Shown: positions 28,704 to 38,958, numbered from the stretch's first letter. The stretch: DNA of 64,000 nucleotides from Vibrio sp. SCSIO 43137 (GCF_028201475.1 NZ_CP116383.1:1674001-1738000), one strand, 5' to 3'. Notes: generated from the letters alone by a model not told the origin. Program-made: numbers and translations.

Positions 28704-29419
28704 CCACTTTGCCAGATAGCACTAGTCCCGCTGACTAAACATAAAATCAATGCCGCTATGCGAATTTTTTCCTTTGATACATAAGGAATACAGAGTAAAG
28801 CGGCACGATATCCCAGCCATGCAGCCGGTAGCAATGGCAGGCTAATCAGAACATGTTTTACCGTCAGATAACCAGCAAAAAGCTGCACAATTAACGAAAT
28901 TGCTGAACTAAACAGAAAGAATGCAGAAAGATTTCCTCTGAATGCGGCAGCCTCTTGATGCTGGAGCAGTATGGCCATAGGAGGGCCACCTATACTGGAT
29001 GTTGTGCCCATAAAACCGGATAAAAACCCTGCAACTGCCATTCTGTTCGGGGTAGGTTCCAGTTTGTAAGGGAGCAGACTGACCACAAGGGATAGCAACA
29101 CAGCGATACCAAGCCATAGGGATAACAGACTGGCTGAGATGTTCATTAATATCACACCACCTATTACAGAGCCGGGAACCCTGGCTATTAACGCACTTTT
29201 CAGCCGGCCAAGCTGTATGTTTTCCCGGTTTTTTAAAGTATTAAACAGAGAAATAAACAGAGCCACTATCACTATTGGTGCCGGCACATAATCCGGCGAC
29301 AAGAGGATAAGCAACGGCGCGGCAACAATAGCGAGTCCGAAACCTATGGTCGATTGAACAAAAGCGCCGAGAAAGATAAAAGTCATGGCGTAGAAGATGG
29401 TGATATTGAGTTCAGGCAA
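28685..29419 (-). CDS. TauE/SafE-family anion exporter
   Basis: Inner-membrane protein of 244 aa with about seven helices in the two-fold TauE/SafE arrangement (PF01925). The motif GFGLAIVAAPLLILLSP near residues 25-41 and GFMGTTSSIGGPPMAILL in the second half are typical. Relatives export sulfite, sulfoacetate or other organosulfur anions. The start seems to be TTG at 29419, with GGAG seven bases before it. It overlaps the convergent gene at its 3' end. Confidence 0.83.
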   Translation of the reverse strand: MPELNITIFYAMTFIFLGAFVQSTIGFGLAIVAAPLLILLSPDYVPAPIVIVALFISLFNTLKNRENIQLGRLKSALIARVPGSVIGGVILMNISASLLSLWLGIAVLLSLVVSLLPYKLEPTPNRMAVAGFLSGFMGTTSSIGGPPMAILLQHQEAAAFRGNLSAFFLFSSAISLIVQLFAGYLTVKHVLISLPLLPAAWLGYRAALLCIPYVSKEKIRIAALILCLVSGTSAIWQSGYFTSL

Positions 29420-29555
29420 TGGTTAACTCCATGATAGAAAACGCTATTCTAACCTAGTTTCTGTTTATTAAAGTAAATTAATGTAATGACCAACTTGTAA
29501 TAAGCTTTCGCAGCTACAATGTAATAATACAAGTTATAAATTCAAGAGTTATATT

Positions 29556-30002
29556 ATGTTCTCCTCAATTACTTCAATATTTAAACAGTTACTTGAAGGT
29601 GAAGACTTAGCCAAGTCTTCTGAAGTATCAGTGGATTTGGCTATTGCTGCACTGTTATGTCAGGTGGCTCTGGCCGATCAACAAGTCGATGAAGACGAGA
29701 AAAAAGCCAAAGTACAGTTACTGACTCACCTGCTGGATATCGATACAGATAAAGCAAAGTCTTTACTTGATAAGGCTGAGCAAACAGCCGAACAAGCGAT
29801 TTCACTTTACGAGTTTACTACTCAGTTACGCGAACTTGACCACGAAAAACGTTACGAGTTGGTTCAGGCGATGTGGCAGGTGGCCAATGCTGATGGTGTG
29901 ATAGACCCGCTGGAAGATGCGGTGATTAGACAGGTCGCTGAATTGCTTTATGTTGATCATAGTGAATTTATCAGGGCAAAGCTTAGCGTTATCGATGGTT
30001 AA
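29556..30002 (+). CDS. TerB-family protein
   Basis: A 148-aa soluble, helical, acidic protein with the TerB/DjlA-N fold: LAIAALLCQVALADQQVDEDEKK followed by an EF-like second repeat VANADGVIDPLEDAVIRQVAELL (quoted in part). The repeated acidic D-x-x-D-P/DEDE loops are those thought to bind metal in TerB. Despite the family name, tellurite resistance should not be inferred from a solitary TerB-like gene. A hairpin shared with the convergent gene ends it. Confidence 0.82.
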   Translation: MFSSITSIFKQLLEGEDLAKSSEVSVDLAIAALLCQVALADQQVDEDEKKAKVQLLTHLLDIDTDKAKSLLDKAEQTAEQAISLYEFTTQLRELDHEKRYELVQAMWQVANADGVIDPLEDAVIRQVAELLYVDHSEFIRAKLSVIDG

Positions 30003-30020
30003 TTATCTGCCCTTTTCTAT

Positions 30021-30055
30021 AAAGCCCGCCAGCCGATAAAGCTGACGGGCTTTTT
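30021..30055. terminator. Bidirectional terminator
   Basis: AAAGCCCGCCAGC (30021-30033) pairs with GCTGACGGGCTTT (30041-30053), one mismatch, followed by a T-run on the plus strand. It separates the TerB-like gene and the convergent periplasmic-protein gene. Confidence 0.85.
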
Positions 30056-30056
30056 G

Positions 30057-30632
30057 CTACTTGACTAACTCGTAGTTGGCCTTCATCTCTTCAGGTGCAA
30101 TACCGTATTCATAGTTAGCAAGATAGCCGTCTTTATAGACTGTCATACCATTTTTATCCCAGCTCACTTTGATTATTGCCGTTTTGCCATCGGTACTTTC
30201 CAGCAGCTTCAGCATCTCGTCATCAATTTTAATCGCTTTGATGGTTTTCACCCGGCGGAAAGATTCAAACTTTGTCGACTCAGGAAGCTTGCCATAGTTC
30301 TCAACCCACTTAGATTTAGGCACTAACCACTGATTATACACCTCTCCGGCGATTGGCTCAGGCATGCTGGCGACAACCACATCGTCACTCATTGTATTGC
30401 TGGTTTCCAGCGTATAGCCGCCCTTTCCGTCAGAGACATAAGTATCAAATGGTTTGCCTATCTCGTTAGCTTCAGCCAGACGCCCAAGCGTTCTTGCTTT
30501 CTTAACAAAAAGCTGAGGGTTTTCAAACTTCGCCATAATCTGAGGAATTTTCTGGAACTCTACCGGCTCGGCAAATGCATTTGCAGCCAAAATAGAGAGA
30601 GGTAGCAGGGATAGTTTCAGCCAGTTTTTCAT
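30057..30632 (-). CDS. Hypothetical secreted protein
   Basis: A 191-aa protein with a signal peptide (MKNWLKLSLLPLSILAANAF, cleavage after AFA). The ATG at 30632 begins that peptide and has AAGG six bases upstream. The mature protein is soluble, with no cysteines or motif I recognise. It looks like a Vibrio conserved periplasmic protein of unknown function and is monocistronic. Confidence 0.75.
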   Translation of the reverse strand: MKNWLKLSLLPLSILAANAFAEPVEFQKIPQIMAKFENPQLFVKKARTLGRLAEANEIGKPFDTYVSDGKGGYTLETSNTMSDDVVVASMPEPIAGEVYNQWLVPKSKWVENYGKLPESTKFESFRRVKTIKAIKIDDEMLKLLESTDGKTAIIKVSWDKNGMTVYKDGYLANYEYGIAPEEMKANYELVK

Positions 30633-30774
30633 ATCAAACCTTATTATTAACAACAAAATTAATATATTAATAATATTTCTGGCTAAATTTCAAATCGATA
30701 TACCGGTTTTATTACGGATATGGAACAAAGGTTAACAGAGTAACCTGCCGTCGACCATCCCACTTCAACAGCTA

Positions 30775-31305
30775 TCAGAGCATGGTCAGTGCAAGCTTAG
30801 CGAGATTATAAGCATCCACGTAACCAGAGTGCTGGCGGCCTTCCCATGGAATATTCTTCTGCTCCTGTGCGGCACTGTGACCAATACGCTTATCTTTCAG
30901 ACGGTTCTGGATTCGGTAAAGGGTAGCAAGGTTAATAAACTCGCTAAAAGGCATCTCAACCTCTTTCTGCAGACACTCATTCTTCAGGATCAGATCATCT
31001 CTTCCCCACGCAGCGTAGATCTTATTAGGGCCGCCAAAATTTTTCAGCATAGATTGAACGACAGAGCCAAGTTCTCTGCCCTGTTTTTGCACTACTTTCG
31101 GCGTAATGCCGGTCAGCTCGGTGCAAAACTGCGAAACCTTATCTGTTTCAGGTTTTACATAATACTGAGCACGTTTAACGATCTCTTGCTTAGCAAGATC
31201 AATCTCAGCTAAACCAATTTCAATAATTTCACCTGTTGTGCCGACGCCGTCGACATTCCAGCAGCACATTTCCAAATCGAAACAGACTACTCGGTTGTAA
31301 TTCAT
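30775..31305 (-). CDS. DEDDh 3'-5' exonuclease (KapD/ERI1-like)
   Basis: RNase T-superfamily exonuclease of 176 aa. Exo I is VVCFDLEM (D10, E12), Exo II lies near TELTGITP and the later AAWGRDD, and Exo III is H159 with D164 in HSGYVDAYN, the DEDDh arrangement. The single-domain form resembles KapD/ERI1-like nucleases, which act on RNA ends or single strands. Substrate is unproven. It has its own start next to the upstream GGDEF gene, 40 bp away. Confidence 0.85.
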   Translation of the reverse strand: MNYNRVVCFDLEMCCWNVDGVGTTGEIIEIGLAEIDLAKQEIVKRAQYYVKPETDKVSQFCTELTGITPKVVQKQGRELGSVVQSMLKNFGGPNKIYAAWGRDDLILKNECLQKEVEMPFSEFINLATLYRIQNRLKDKRIGHSAAQEQKNIPWEGRQHSGYVDAYNLAKLALTML

Positions 31306-31345
31306 TATTTCCCTTTACACTTGCTGTTTTTTCAAAGGCGCGATT

Positions 31346-32869
31346 CTAGCTTATATCCTCACTGTCGCCCAGTACTGAGACCCGATTGCGGCCAAATTCT
31401 TTACTTTTATATAGCTGAAGATCCACTTGCTGAATAAACTGTTCACTATCCTGCCCCGTCCATACCGCAGCACCTATACTGACAGTAAGGGGAATTTCTA
31501 TATCTGTCGTTAACGGATTCTCAGCGACTGCCAGACGAACCTTCTCCGCATACTCAGCCAGGTGCTTGATATCCGTTAGCTGGCATATGATGTAAAACTC
31601 GTCACCACCAACCCGGTATAAATTCCCCTGACTCCCCAGTTCCTCAGCTACCTTCAGTGCAATATGAGATAACGCAGCGTCACCAACGGGATGACCATAT
31701 ATATCATTAATGACTTTAAAATTATCGATATCAAAGGTGACCAGTGAAAAGCCGCTTTCTTCTGAAACAAAACGTTCAAAATCGCGGTTAAATGCCCGCC
31801 TGTTGAGTGTATCTGTGCTGGGGTCATGATTAACAAGATAGTTTAGTTCTCTGGTTCGCTTCTTTAGCTCGTGACGCAGAACTTCCCTCTGGTTAATACT
31901 CTTGTTTACAATACTGGCAATTAAAAATGAGATAACAAAACCCGACATTCCGATAAAAATCAGAGATATTTTGTCACTTTCAGTCACCACATCACTAAAT
32001 CTGAACTCAAGTTGCCAGTGACGGTTAGGAAACTGCACTTTCTGCGATAACTGATAAGAGTATGATAAATCCCAGCCGTCACTCTGATACAGAATAGGGT
32101 CTTCCTCTGCATTAAAACCTTTGTCCCGAATTTGTACCTGAATATTATCGTTACGCATGGTTTGCGCTATCAGAAAATCGAAATAGACACTGGCGCGCAC
32201 AACGCCTATCACTATCCCTTTTAGCAGACTTGAATCCGGGTAATTAAATACCGGAGAGTAGACAAGAAAACCGTCTGCGGCCTCTTTATTATGAATATCA
32301 TCCTGTAGCAGCGTAACCATATCCGAAATGCTCGCCTCACGGCTAACGGAAATAGACTTAACGACTCGAGTAAAACGCTCTTTTTCTGAGAAAAAGCCCA
32401 GAACTTTAAGGTTTGCTTCCGTGCGGGGATAAACATCGGTAGCAACATAAATTTCGCTACCCTTCAGGTCTGAGGGAGAAACGATGACTTCATCGTCTTC
32501 TGTGGTGGTAAACAGGTTGGCCTGAGGAAACTGGCGGTTAATACGGCGGAGATGTTCCTGAAGGTTGGTTGAGTCTATCTTCTCCATCCACTGCACAGCC
32601 ACCAGACTTTGCGACTGATCAGACATACCCTGAACAAAATCACTGAAATGACGCCAGTCCTGAGGCTCAGTGGCCTGAAAAAAATTGGCTACAGCCCCAA
32701 TAGAACCGATGTCACTGTATACGGTACTCTCAAGCAGGCGGGTCCAGCGCTCAACAGCAATTCTGTTCATCTCTATTGAGTTATCGCGCTGTATATTCCA
32801 AATGTTCACCAAACCGATGAGGGTAATCAACAGTGAGAACGAAAAAACCACAAACACCCTTATCCCCAT
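31346..32869 (-). CDS. CHASE-domain diguanylate cyclase
   Basis: Membrane protein of 507 aa that should make cyclic di-GMP. An N-terminal helix (about 5-23), a periplasmic CHASE sensor (about 40-270), a second helix (about 302-324) and a C-terminal GGDEF domain. The active-site GGDEF is intact at residues 421-425. The allosteric RxxD inhibitory site expected a few residues upstream is absent (the segment reads ELGSQGNLYR), so product inhibition may be lacking. The ligand of the CHASE domain is unknown. Confidence 0.92.
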   Translation of the reverse strand: MGIRVFVVFSFSLLITLIGLVNIWNIQRDNSIEMNRIAVERWTRLLESTVYSDIGSIGAVANFFQATEPQDWRHFSDFVQGMSDQSQSLVAVQWMEKIDSTNLQEHLRRINRQFPQANLFTTTEDDEVIVSPSDLKGSEIYVATDVYPRTEANLKVLGFFSEKERFTRVVKSISVSREASISDMVTLLQDDIHNKEAADGFLVYSPVFNYPDSSLLKGIVIGVVRASVYFDFLIAQTMRNDNIQVQIRDKGFNAEEDPILYQSDGWDLSYSYQLSQKVQFPNRHWQLEFRFSDVVTESDKISLIFIGMSGFVISFLIASIVNKSINQREVLRHELKKRTRELNYLVNHDPSTDTLNRRAFNRDFERFVSEESGFSLVTFDIDNFKVINDIYGHPVGDAALSHIALKVAEELGSQGNLYRVGGDEFYIICQLTDIKHLAEYAEKVRLAVAENPLTTDIEIPLTVSIGAAVWTGQDSEQFIQQVDLQLYKSKEFGRNRVSVLGDSEDIS

Positions 32870-32982
32870 ATACAGTTCTCTCTAGTCCTTTTCAGCCGGC
32901 CTCAAACTAAACAATAGCTTTATTGTATGAATCTTTAAAGAAAATGGCCTATTTATCTAAGTTAAAGGTGTTTTTCCTACAT

Positions 32983-33008
32983 AAAAAAACGACTCCCTAA
33001 AGAGTCGC
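32983..33008 (-). terminator. Terminator of the tyrR-rimJ-HD-DUF2947 unit
   Basis: On the minus strand GCGACTC pairs with GAGTCGT around TTTAGG and is followed by seven T residues. Two further GAGTCG/CGACTC copies up to 33033 make alternative stems. Confidence 0.85.
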
Positions 33009-33042
33009 TTGAAAAGTCGCTCGAAGAGTCGTTTGTATCCGG

Positions 33043-33516
33043 TTATTTTCTGACGCCGATTTTCACCTTGCCATTATCTGAAAACCATAAAGCTTCAGAG
33101 CGGCGACGGCCTATTAAGATAGGTCCGTCGTCAAAAAACAGGAAGTTCTTCCAGTTATTTTTAAATACTGACCATTTAGTTTCAATGACGTTGTACTTTT
33201 CATAACAGAAGTACACAGTTACATCATCCTGCCAGTCAATCGCCTGCAGGATCTCTTCCGGCATAGCAGGATCATCGTCTTCCCAAGCCCCCATCCATGA
33301 AACTTCACTGTGCCAGTTTGCTTTTTTGCTTGGCCAGTCCTGATTACTCAGCCTTTCAGCGTCAGGGCTCTGACTGCTGATATTGTCGATCCATAACTGG
33401 CTGGAACGAGCTTGTGTCATTGGTTTAATCTGCTCAAGCTCACTTTCATCTACTGGCATAGACTGATGAGTAAAAATCCACTTTCGGTTATAGTCATTGA
33501 TGTTGATATAGGACAT
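33043..33516 (-). CDS. DUF2947-like conserved protein
   Basis: A 157-aa soluble protein rich in tryptophan and aspartate (SWMGAWEDDDPAMPEEILQA, WSVFKNNWKNFLFFDDGPIL). I recall this pattern from DUF2947 proteins of Vibrio and Shewanella, but give the family name with moderate confidence. There is no known function. It is last in a compact minus-strand unit behind tyrR, rimJ and an HD-domain gene, 15 bp after the latter. Confidence 0.72.
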   Translation of the reverse strand: MSYININDYNRKWIFTHQSMPVDESELEQIKPMTQARSSQLWIDNISSQSPDAERLSNQDWPSKKANWHSEVSWMGAWEDDDPAMPEEILQAIDWQDDVTVYFCYEKYNVIETKWSVFKNNWKNFLFFDDGPILIGRRRSEALWFSDNGKVKIGVRK

Positions 33517-33531
33517 TTATACTCCGCTATA

Positions 33532-34125
33532 TTAAGGTTTCAACCAGCCGTTATTTACAGACTCGTCTATGATCTGCAAGGCTTTCTGCCACAGGCGCTC
33601 TGAGCCCTTTTCGATTCTCTGATTTATTTCAACCACCTGATGTCTGGCAATACCGTGTTCAATCCAGCTCTGGCCGTGGTTATTGTGATTCATAAGAATG
33701 GGAATGATACGGTCGATGGCCTTGGCAAACTTTGCATCAGCAGATTCAGCCTGTTCAAACTCCAGCCATAAAGTTTTAAGCTGCTCAGCCTGATCGTCAG
33801 GAAGCATAGAGAAAAGCCTTTCTGCCGCTTCAAGTTCCTTCTGTTCCTGCTGCTCAGAAGCCTGCACATCATAAACAAAGGTATCGCCTGCATCGATCTC
33901 AACAATATCGTGCAGCAGCAGCATTTTCACAACGCGTTCTATCTGAACGGGCTCATTAGCGTGTTCCTCAAGAAGAACTGCCATCAGGGCTACATGCCAG
34001 CTGTGTTCAGCACTGTTCTCCAGCCGTTTATCTGCGCATTTTACCCTTGTTCTTCTTAATACTGACTTGAGCCGGTCCAGCTCCATAATCAGTGATAGCT
34101 GACGGGCTAATCTTTCGTTATTCAT
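33532..34125 (-). CDS. HD-domain hydrolase
   Basis: A 197-aa protein of the HD_3/HDDC2 (YfbR-like) group, which includes 5'-deoxynucleotidases. Metal ligands are visible as H in SAEHSWHVAL, the HD pair in LLLHDIVEIDAGD and a later acidic residue in AKAIDRIIPILMNH. Substrate specificity cannot be read from the sequence. It overlaps the rimJ stop by 8 bp, so the two are probably translated together. Confidence 0.83.
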   Translation of the reverse strand: MNNERLARQLSLIMELDRLKSVLRRTRVKCADKRLENSAEHSWHVALMAVLLEEHANEPVQIERVVKMLLLHDIVEIDAGDTFVYDVQASEQQEQKELEAAERLFSMLPDDQAEQLKTLWLEFEQAESADAKFAKAIDRIIPILMNHNNHGQSWIEHGIARHQVVEINQRIEKGSERLWQKALQIIDESVNNGWLKP

Positions 34126-34702
34126 TATTATCCTGCCATTCGGTATTTATAAGGGAAGTGAGTTTATGATCCTGCCAGCGGCCATCAATCAATAGGTAAT
34201 CTTTGGCATAACCGACGGGTTCGAAGCCATTAGCTAACAGAACCGCTTCACTTTTCAGGTTATGGGGCATATAGCTGGCGGATATGCGGTGTAAATTTTG
34301 CACCCTGAACATCCAGTCACAAGCCATTTTAACAGCCTGACGCATGACTCCCCTGCCTTGGGCATCCTCATCAAGTGAGTAGCCTACATTACACGAGTGC
34401 AACGGGAAGCGGACTAAATTGCTAAAGGAGACCGTTCCCAGCATTTCGCCGCTTTTAAGATCGATAATCAGGCAGTAAAACCCAAGGTTAAGGGCATGAA
34501 GTTCACATAACTTAATCAGTTTTTTCTTCCAGCCCTGTTCCGTAAAGAACGCCTCTTCCCTTTTCGGCTCCCACGGCTTAAGAAACTGACGATTTTTTAA
34601 AAAGTAACCACTGATCAATGCAGCGTCATCTTTTCTGGCCAGCCGTAGCTGAATATCACCGTTTCGCAAATCCATCTGATGGATTTTGTAATCACGCCAC
34701 AT
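34118..34702 (-). CDS. rimJ: RimJ-like ribosomal protein S5 N-acetyltransferase
   Basis: GNAT acetyltransferase of 194 aa, the same length as E. coli RimJ, which acetylates the N-terminal alanine of ribosomal protein S5. Conserved blocks include NRQFLKPWEPKRE, LGTVSFSNLVR, the acetyl-CoA loop DEDAQGRGVMRQA, ASYMPHNLKSE and YAKDYLLIDGRWQDH. It starts 2 bp after the tyrR stop and overlaps the HD gene at its end. Confidence 0.88.
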   Translation of the reverse strand: MWRDYKIHQMDLRNGDIQLRLARKDDAALISGYFLKNRQFLKPWEPKREEAFFTEQGWKKKLIKLCELHALNLGFYCLIIDLKSGEMLGTVSFSNLVRFPLHSCNVGYSLDEDAQGRGVMRQAVKMACDWMFRVQNLHRISASYMPHNLKSEAVLLANGFEPVGYAKDYLLIDGRWQDHKLTSLINTEWQDNNE

Positions 34703-34704
34703 GG

Positions 34705-36252
34705 TTATTTTTTCCTGATGCCATAGTCACGTAGTTTATTGGCAATGGAGGTATGCGATACGCCAAGACGCTTTGCCAGTTTACGGCTGGAAGGGAATGA
34801 CTGATAAAGACGATCCAGTACCTTAGTCTCATAATCTTTCATGATTTCATCCAGCGAACCATCAAGGTTAACGCCTACCTGATTTACAACAGCAGAGTCA
34901 ACTTTCGGCAACTGGAACTCGTCGATAGTCAGAAGGTTATCGCTTATTCTGGTTAAAGCACGAAGGACAGTATTGTCCAACTCACGAATATTACCCGGCC
35001 ACTGATAGGCGGCCAGTTCGTCCATTGTCTCTTCCGTCAGCAGAGGTTTCTCTATACCAAGCTCCTGACAATAACGTTTAAGGAACAGGTCAATCAGGAA
35101 ACTTACGTCATTAGAACGCTCTCTCAGCGAAGGTATAGACAGGGTTAATACATTTAATCTGTAGTACAGATCTTCCCTGAACTCACCTTTTTCCGTCAGC
35201 TCAGCCAGATTTTGCTTAGTCGCGGCGATAACCCGCACATCGACATGCACTTCATGCTCTTCACCCACCCTGCGGAAAGTACCATCCTGCAAAAATCGTA
35301 GTAACTTGATTTGCAGGTGGGAACTCATCTCACCTATCTCGTCAAGAAATACCGTTCCGCCGTCAGCCTGTTCAAAAATGCCTTTGTGTCCTGCGCCCTG
35401 ATTAAATGCTCCGGGCGCATGACCAAACAGTTCTGTTTCTGCCACATCGTCAGGCATAGAAGCACAACTCAACACCAGAAACGGTTTAGATGCCCGGTCA
35501 GAACGGTTATGACACGCTCTGGCAAGCATCTCTTTACCGGTTCCGGTTTCGCCTTCAATCAACAAGGGTTGGTCAAGCATTGCCAGCTTCTTAGCCTGAC
35601 TCATCAATGCTTTATGACGGTTAGAGATACCGACAAAATGTTCAAAACCTATGGTATTTGACTCAGGAAGGAACATCACACGGGATTTGCCTGCATTATC
35701 AGATTTTAGAGTCACTACGGCACTAGCCAGTACTGATTCATCACTGTTCTCCCCCCTGATATAAACAGGAACAATTTCTAAGGTATAGTCGAGACCATTG
35801 ACGACAACATTTTCTCTTTTGCGGCTGATTTCACCTTCTGCCCAATTAGAAAAGCTAAAGCCAGAGATATAGTTGTTTAATTGGCTGCCGACCAGTTCAT
35901 CCTGCTCTGTTTCCAGAAGCGCGCTGGCGGCATGGTTTGCCATATCAATGGAGCCTTTCAGGCTGACAGACAAGACAGGATCAGGAAGGTTAGCCAGCAG
36001 GGAAACCAGTTCGGTATTGTGGCGCTCACTGGGCATAAACTGGATTTTCCGCACATCCATCACACCGGATATGCGCCGGATCTGAGCCATCAGTTCACTA
36101 AACACTTCGAAGTCGATTTCAGGGCAGTTCAGATAGATAATACCGCTGACATCTATCTCAATGCCTCTGAGGTCAATATTTTTTGAAGCGAGTATATCCA
36201 ACAGCTCACGGGTTAACCCAAGCCGATCTTCACATAAAACTTCTAGACGCAA
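34705..36252 (-). CDS. tyrR: Aromatic amino-acid regulator TyrR
   Basis: Regulator of aromatic amino-acid synthesis and transport, 515 aa. An ACT domain starts at RLEVLCEDRLGLTREL, then a PAS domain (about 80-180), an AAA+ ATPase (about 205-425, Walker A GETGTGKE) and a C-terminal Fis-type helix-turn-helix (SSRKLAKRLGVSHTSIANKL). The GAFTGA loop for sigma54 contact reads GAFNQG, consistent with TyrR acting on sigma70. The start is TTG at 36252: it aligns with E. coli TyrR and has GAGG upstream, whereas the GTG at 36288 adds 12 extra residues. Confidence 0.94.
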   Translation of the reverse strand: MRLEVLCEDRLGLTRELLDILASKNIDLRGIEIDVSGIIYLNCPEIDFEVFSELMAQIRRISGVMDVRKIQFMPSERHNTELVSLLANLPDPVLSVSLKGSIDMANHAASALLETEQDELVGSQLNNYISGFSFSNWAEGEISRKRENVVVNGLDYTLEIVPVYIRGENSDESVLASAVVTLKSDNAGKSRVMFLPESNTIGFEHFVGISNRHKALMSQAKKLAMLDQPLLIEGETGTGKEMLARACHNRSDRASKPFLVLSCASMPDDVAETELFGHAPGAFNQGAGHKGIFEQADGGTVFLDEIGEMSSHLQIKLLRFLQDGTFRRVGEEHEVHVDVRVIAATKQNLAELTEKGEFREDLYYRLNVLTLSIPSLRERSNDVSFLIDLFLKRYCQELGIEKPLLTEETMDELAAYQWPGNIRELDNTVLRALTRISDNLLTIDEFQLPKVDSAVVNQVGVNLDGSLDEIMKDYETKVLDRLYQSFPSSRKLAKRLGVSHTSIANKLRDYGIRKK

Positions 36253-36407
36253 GACAATATCCTCAAGGGTGTCAGGAAAAGTTGACACCAGTTTGAATTA
36301 ACCGCCCTGCCTCGTCAAGTCGCCTTTAAAAAAGCGCTGCTAATTGCTCGTTTAACGACTGATTTTGTTCACTTGTTCAGCAAATATGCAATCAGGTAAC
36401 ATAAGTT

Positions 36408-37427
36408 TTACAACTTATTTTTCAGCTCTAACAACAGCGCCTTACGAATCTCGCCAAGTTTAACCCTGCTTTGCTCGTTCCAAGGCACAGGGCGTAGCAG
36501 AGACATAGCTTTAAGCCCCAGCCTTGCAGTCAGGATCCCAACACCAAAGCCTTGTGCCACTCGTGCTGACAGTTTTCCTGCCAGATCCATTGAAAGCAGA
36601 TCCGCACCGGCATCAGTTGCCAGTTCCGTTGCTCCGGCAGCGGCCATGTTGATCAATACTAATTTAAACAGCTGAATTCGCGACCAGTACCCCAGTTCAA
36701 CACCATATATTTCAGCCAGTTTGTCGATCATTTTCAGGTTGCGCCACGCCACCAGCAGGATATCGGCCACTGCCAAAGGGCTGATGGCCACCAGTGCAGC
36801 AGATTCGGTAGAGAGTTTAGCTACAATGGCTTTTGCCTGTTTATCTTGTTGGCTAACTACCATACCGTCATACATTTCAATAATTTCAGCATCACTATGA
36901 GAAGGGTCGATAGCATTGCTCCAGCGATCCAGATAAGGATTTTCGGCAATAATTCGTGACTGTGCGGCCAGATCTTCACAAAATGCTTTGCCTTTACCGA
37001 TACTGTCACTGTTTATTATTGACTCACTCTGTTCCTGAACAGAAAAGTGGTTGCGCAGCTTGCGTATCTTCCATAATTCCCGTGTTAACGCACTAATACC
37101 AAGGCCTGCAACAGCAGCAATAAATGCTGACCAGCCTATAGTCAGCCAGTCTGAGCTTTGCCACGCCGTAATGACGCTATCCACCGTCTGCCAGCCGACT
37201 AAGCCGGTAAATGATGCAAGCAAGGCTGACACCATAACTCCCCTGCTTTTCTTTGGCCGGATAACTGACTCAAGTTGCTGTTCACTCTGCTCAGACTCAG
37301 TTTCGTCAATTTCACTGGGAACGAACTTCTGTTTCGGCTCAAACTGCTGCTGCAGAGTCAGCTCCTCATCAGAACGCTCTTTCTGAAGAGGCTGTTCAAA
37401 AATCTGCTTGGTTTTTATTTCTGTCAT
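36408..37427 (-). CDS. ycjF: YcjF-family (TIGR01620) membrane protein
   Basis: Inner-membrane protein of 339 aa. The first ~65 residues are polar and glutamate-rich, then two helices lie at about 66-88 and 95-113, followed by a conserved DUF697-type C-terminal domain with further hydrophobic stretches ([40 protein letters not shown]). It overlaps ycjX by 4 bp. The ycjX-ycjF-tyrR order is the same as in E. coli, where ycjXF belong to the phage-shock regulon. No psp genes are visible here. Confidence 0.9.
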   Translation of the reverse strand: MTEIKTKQIFEQPLQKERSDEELTLQQQFEPKQKFVPSEIDETESEQSEQQLESVIRPKKSRGVMVSALLASFTGLVGWQTVDSVITAWQSSDWLTIGWSAFIAAVAGLGISALTRELWKIRKLRNHFSVQEQSESIINSDSIGKGKAFCEDLAAQSRIIAENPYLDRWSNAIDPSHSDAEIIEMYDGMVVSQQDKQAKAIVAKLSTESAALVAISPLAVADILLVAWRNLKMIDKLAEIYGVELGYWSRIQLFKLVLINMAAAGATELATDAGADLLSMDLAGKLSARVAQGFGVGILTARLGLKAMSLLRPVPWNEQSRVKLGEIRKALLLELKNKL

Positions 37428-38812
37428 TTTAATTTGTCTCCAATCAGATACTGAATCGCTTTATCCAGACGTATATGTGCCAGAGGAGCATCCGCTTCGC
37501 TCTCCAGTGGAAGAAAACTATTAAAGTCAAACCGGTTATTTTGCCAAAAATCCGCTTTGGGTAATTTCTTAGGTACCTCGCCCGGAAATAGTGTCATAGG
37601 TTCACCGCTAAGGGTAACTCCCTGAATAGCGGGTATATTCTGTTCACCGTCGGAAACAAAACCGTTCGAGGTAGCTTTAATGGAAGCGATACTAATACAC
37701 TCCATATCGATGTTCTCATAGGCGGCGTGCTGCCATGACGGATGAATCAGTTGCTGAAGCAGCGACACCTGGTGGCTGTGTTGATCCGGGGTAATATGAT
37801 CCGCTTTGGTTGCAGCAAATAGTATTTTATCGATTCTTGGGGCAAACAGTCGTTTCAGCATCGATGAGCGGCCATACTTAAAGCTTTTTAGTATCTGCTC
37901 TAATGCATCCCTCATATCATAAAAAGGCTCCTGTCCGGCATTCAGTGGCTGCAAGCAGTCCACCAAAACAATTTGCCGGTCAAAAGTAGAAAAGTGCTCT
38001 TTATAAAAACGCTTAACAACACTGTTCTGATACTCACGATAGCGGGATTTCAGCATCTGGAAATTAGAATCTTTAGCCGCTTTTTGCAGCTGCTTTTCCT
38101 TGCCTTTCAGCTGTACCGGATAAAACTGTAATACGGGTGCGCCATCGAGATCACCCGGCAATACAAAGCGCCCGGGTTGTACCCAGTGTAGTCCGGCATC
38201 TTTGCAGCTATGCAGGTACTGAGTATAGGCCTGCGAAACCTGCTCAATCTGTTTTTCGTCAGCGGTTGCCATGAGATCTTGTTGTTGTTCAAGTTGCATC
38301 CACTGCTCAGCAAGCTGCTTTCTTTTACCTTTCATACTCTCAAACTGTGTCTCACACCACTGTTCGAAAGTAAGGTCCAGCAGAGGGAGGTCCAGTAACC
38401 ACTCGCCGGGATAGTCAATAATATCCAGATACAGAGTACTACTGTCAGAAATCAGTTTTTTAGCGCCCTTTTCAGGCCTGAACTTAATCGCCAAACGAAT
38501 TTCGCTCACATCCCTTGTAGGGACAGGCCAGCACGGAGGCTGACTAAACAAGGCTTCCATTGACTCATCGTAGCCAAATCGGGGCACCATTAAGTTTTGC
38601 TGAGGAACACGCTTAGCACCAATAAGCCGTCTGTCTCTGGATACATGGAACAAAGGCAGGTTATCTGCAGTAGAAGAGTGCAGCATCTGGTTTACCAGTG
38701 AAGTAATAAAGGCGGTTTTCCCTGCCCGGGACAGTCCGGTTACGGCAAGTTTAAGATGACTGTCCATGCCGCGGTTAATAAAGTCATTAATTTCCTGACG
38801 AATTTTTTTCAT
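37424..38812 (-). CDS. ycjX: YcjX-family P-loop GTPase-like protein
   Basis: A 462-aa predicted nucleotide-binding protein (DUF463/YcjX). The P-loop GLSRAGKT is at residues 26-33, and the family blocks [34 protein letters not shown] and [11 protein letters not shown] (G4-like) follow. It is presumed to act with YcjF at the inner membrane, perhaps in envelope stress, as inferred from E. coli. The 4-bp overlap with ycjF implies coupled translation. Confidence 0.92.
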   Translation of the reverse strand: MKKIRQEINDFINRGMDSHLKLAVTGLSRAGKTAFITSLVNQMLHSSTADNLPLFHVSRDRRLIGAKRVPQQNLMVPRFGYDESMEALFSQPPCWPVPTRDVSEIRLAIKFRPEKGAKKLISDSSTLYLDIIDYPGEWLLDLPLLDLTFEQWCETQFESMKGKRKQLAEQWMQLEQQQDLMATADEKQIEQVSQAYTQYLHSCKDAGLHWVQPGRFVLPGDLDGAPVLQFYPVQLKGKEKQLQKAAKDSNFQMLKSRYREYQNSVVKRFYKEHFSTFDRQIVLVDCLQPLNAGQEPFYDMRDALEQILKSFKYGRSSMLKRLFAPRIDKILFAATKADHITPDQHSHQVSLLQQLIHPSWQHAAYENIDMECISIASIKATSNGFVSDGEQNIPAIQGVTLSGEPMTLFPGEVPKKLPKADFWQNNRFDFNSFLPLESEADAPLAHIRLDKAIQYLIGDKLK

Positions 38813-38905
38813 TATCTATTTTCCTCTGAACCGCTCCAGAGTAAGGTAAATACAGGTTCATTACTATGAAATAGTAGGAAATTTAACTTACTTTACAAAC
38901 AAAAA

Positions 38906-38927
38906 CGGCTGGTCCAATAACCAGCCG
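38906..38927 (-). terminator. Terminator of the 61-aa membrane protein gene
   Basis: CGGCTGGT (38906-38913) pairs with ACCAGCCG (38920-38927). Read on the minus strand it is followed by TTTTTG, 30 bp after the small gene ends. Confidence 0.85.
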
Positions 38928-38958
38928 CGAACACAGTTATTTTATAACCAGTATCTGG

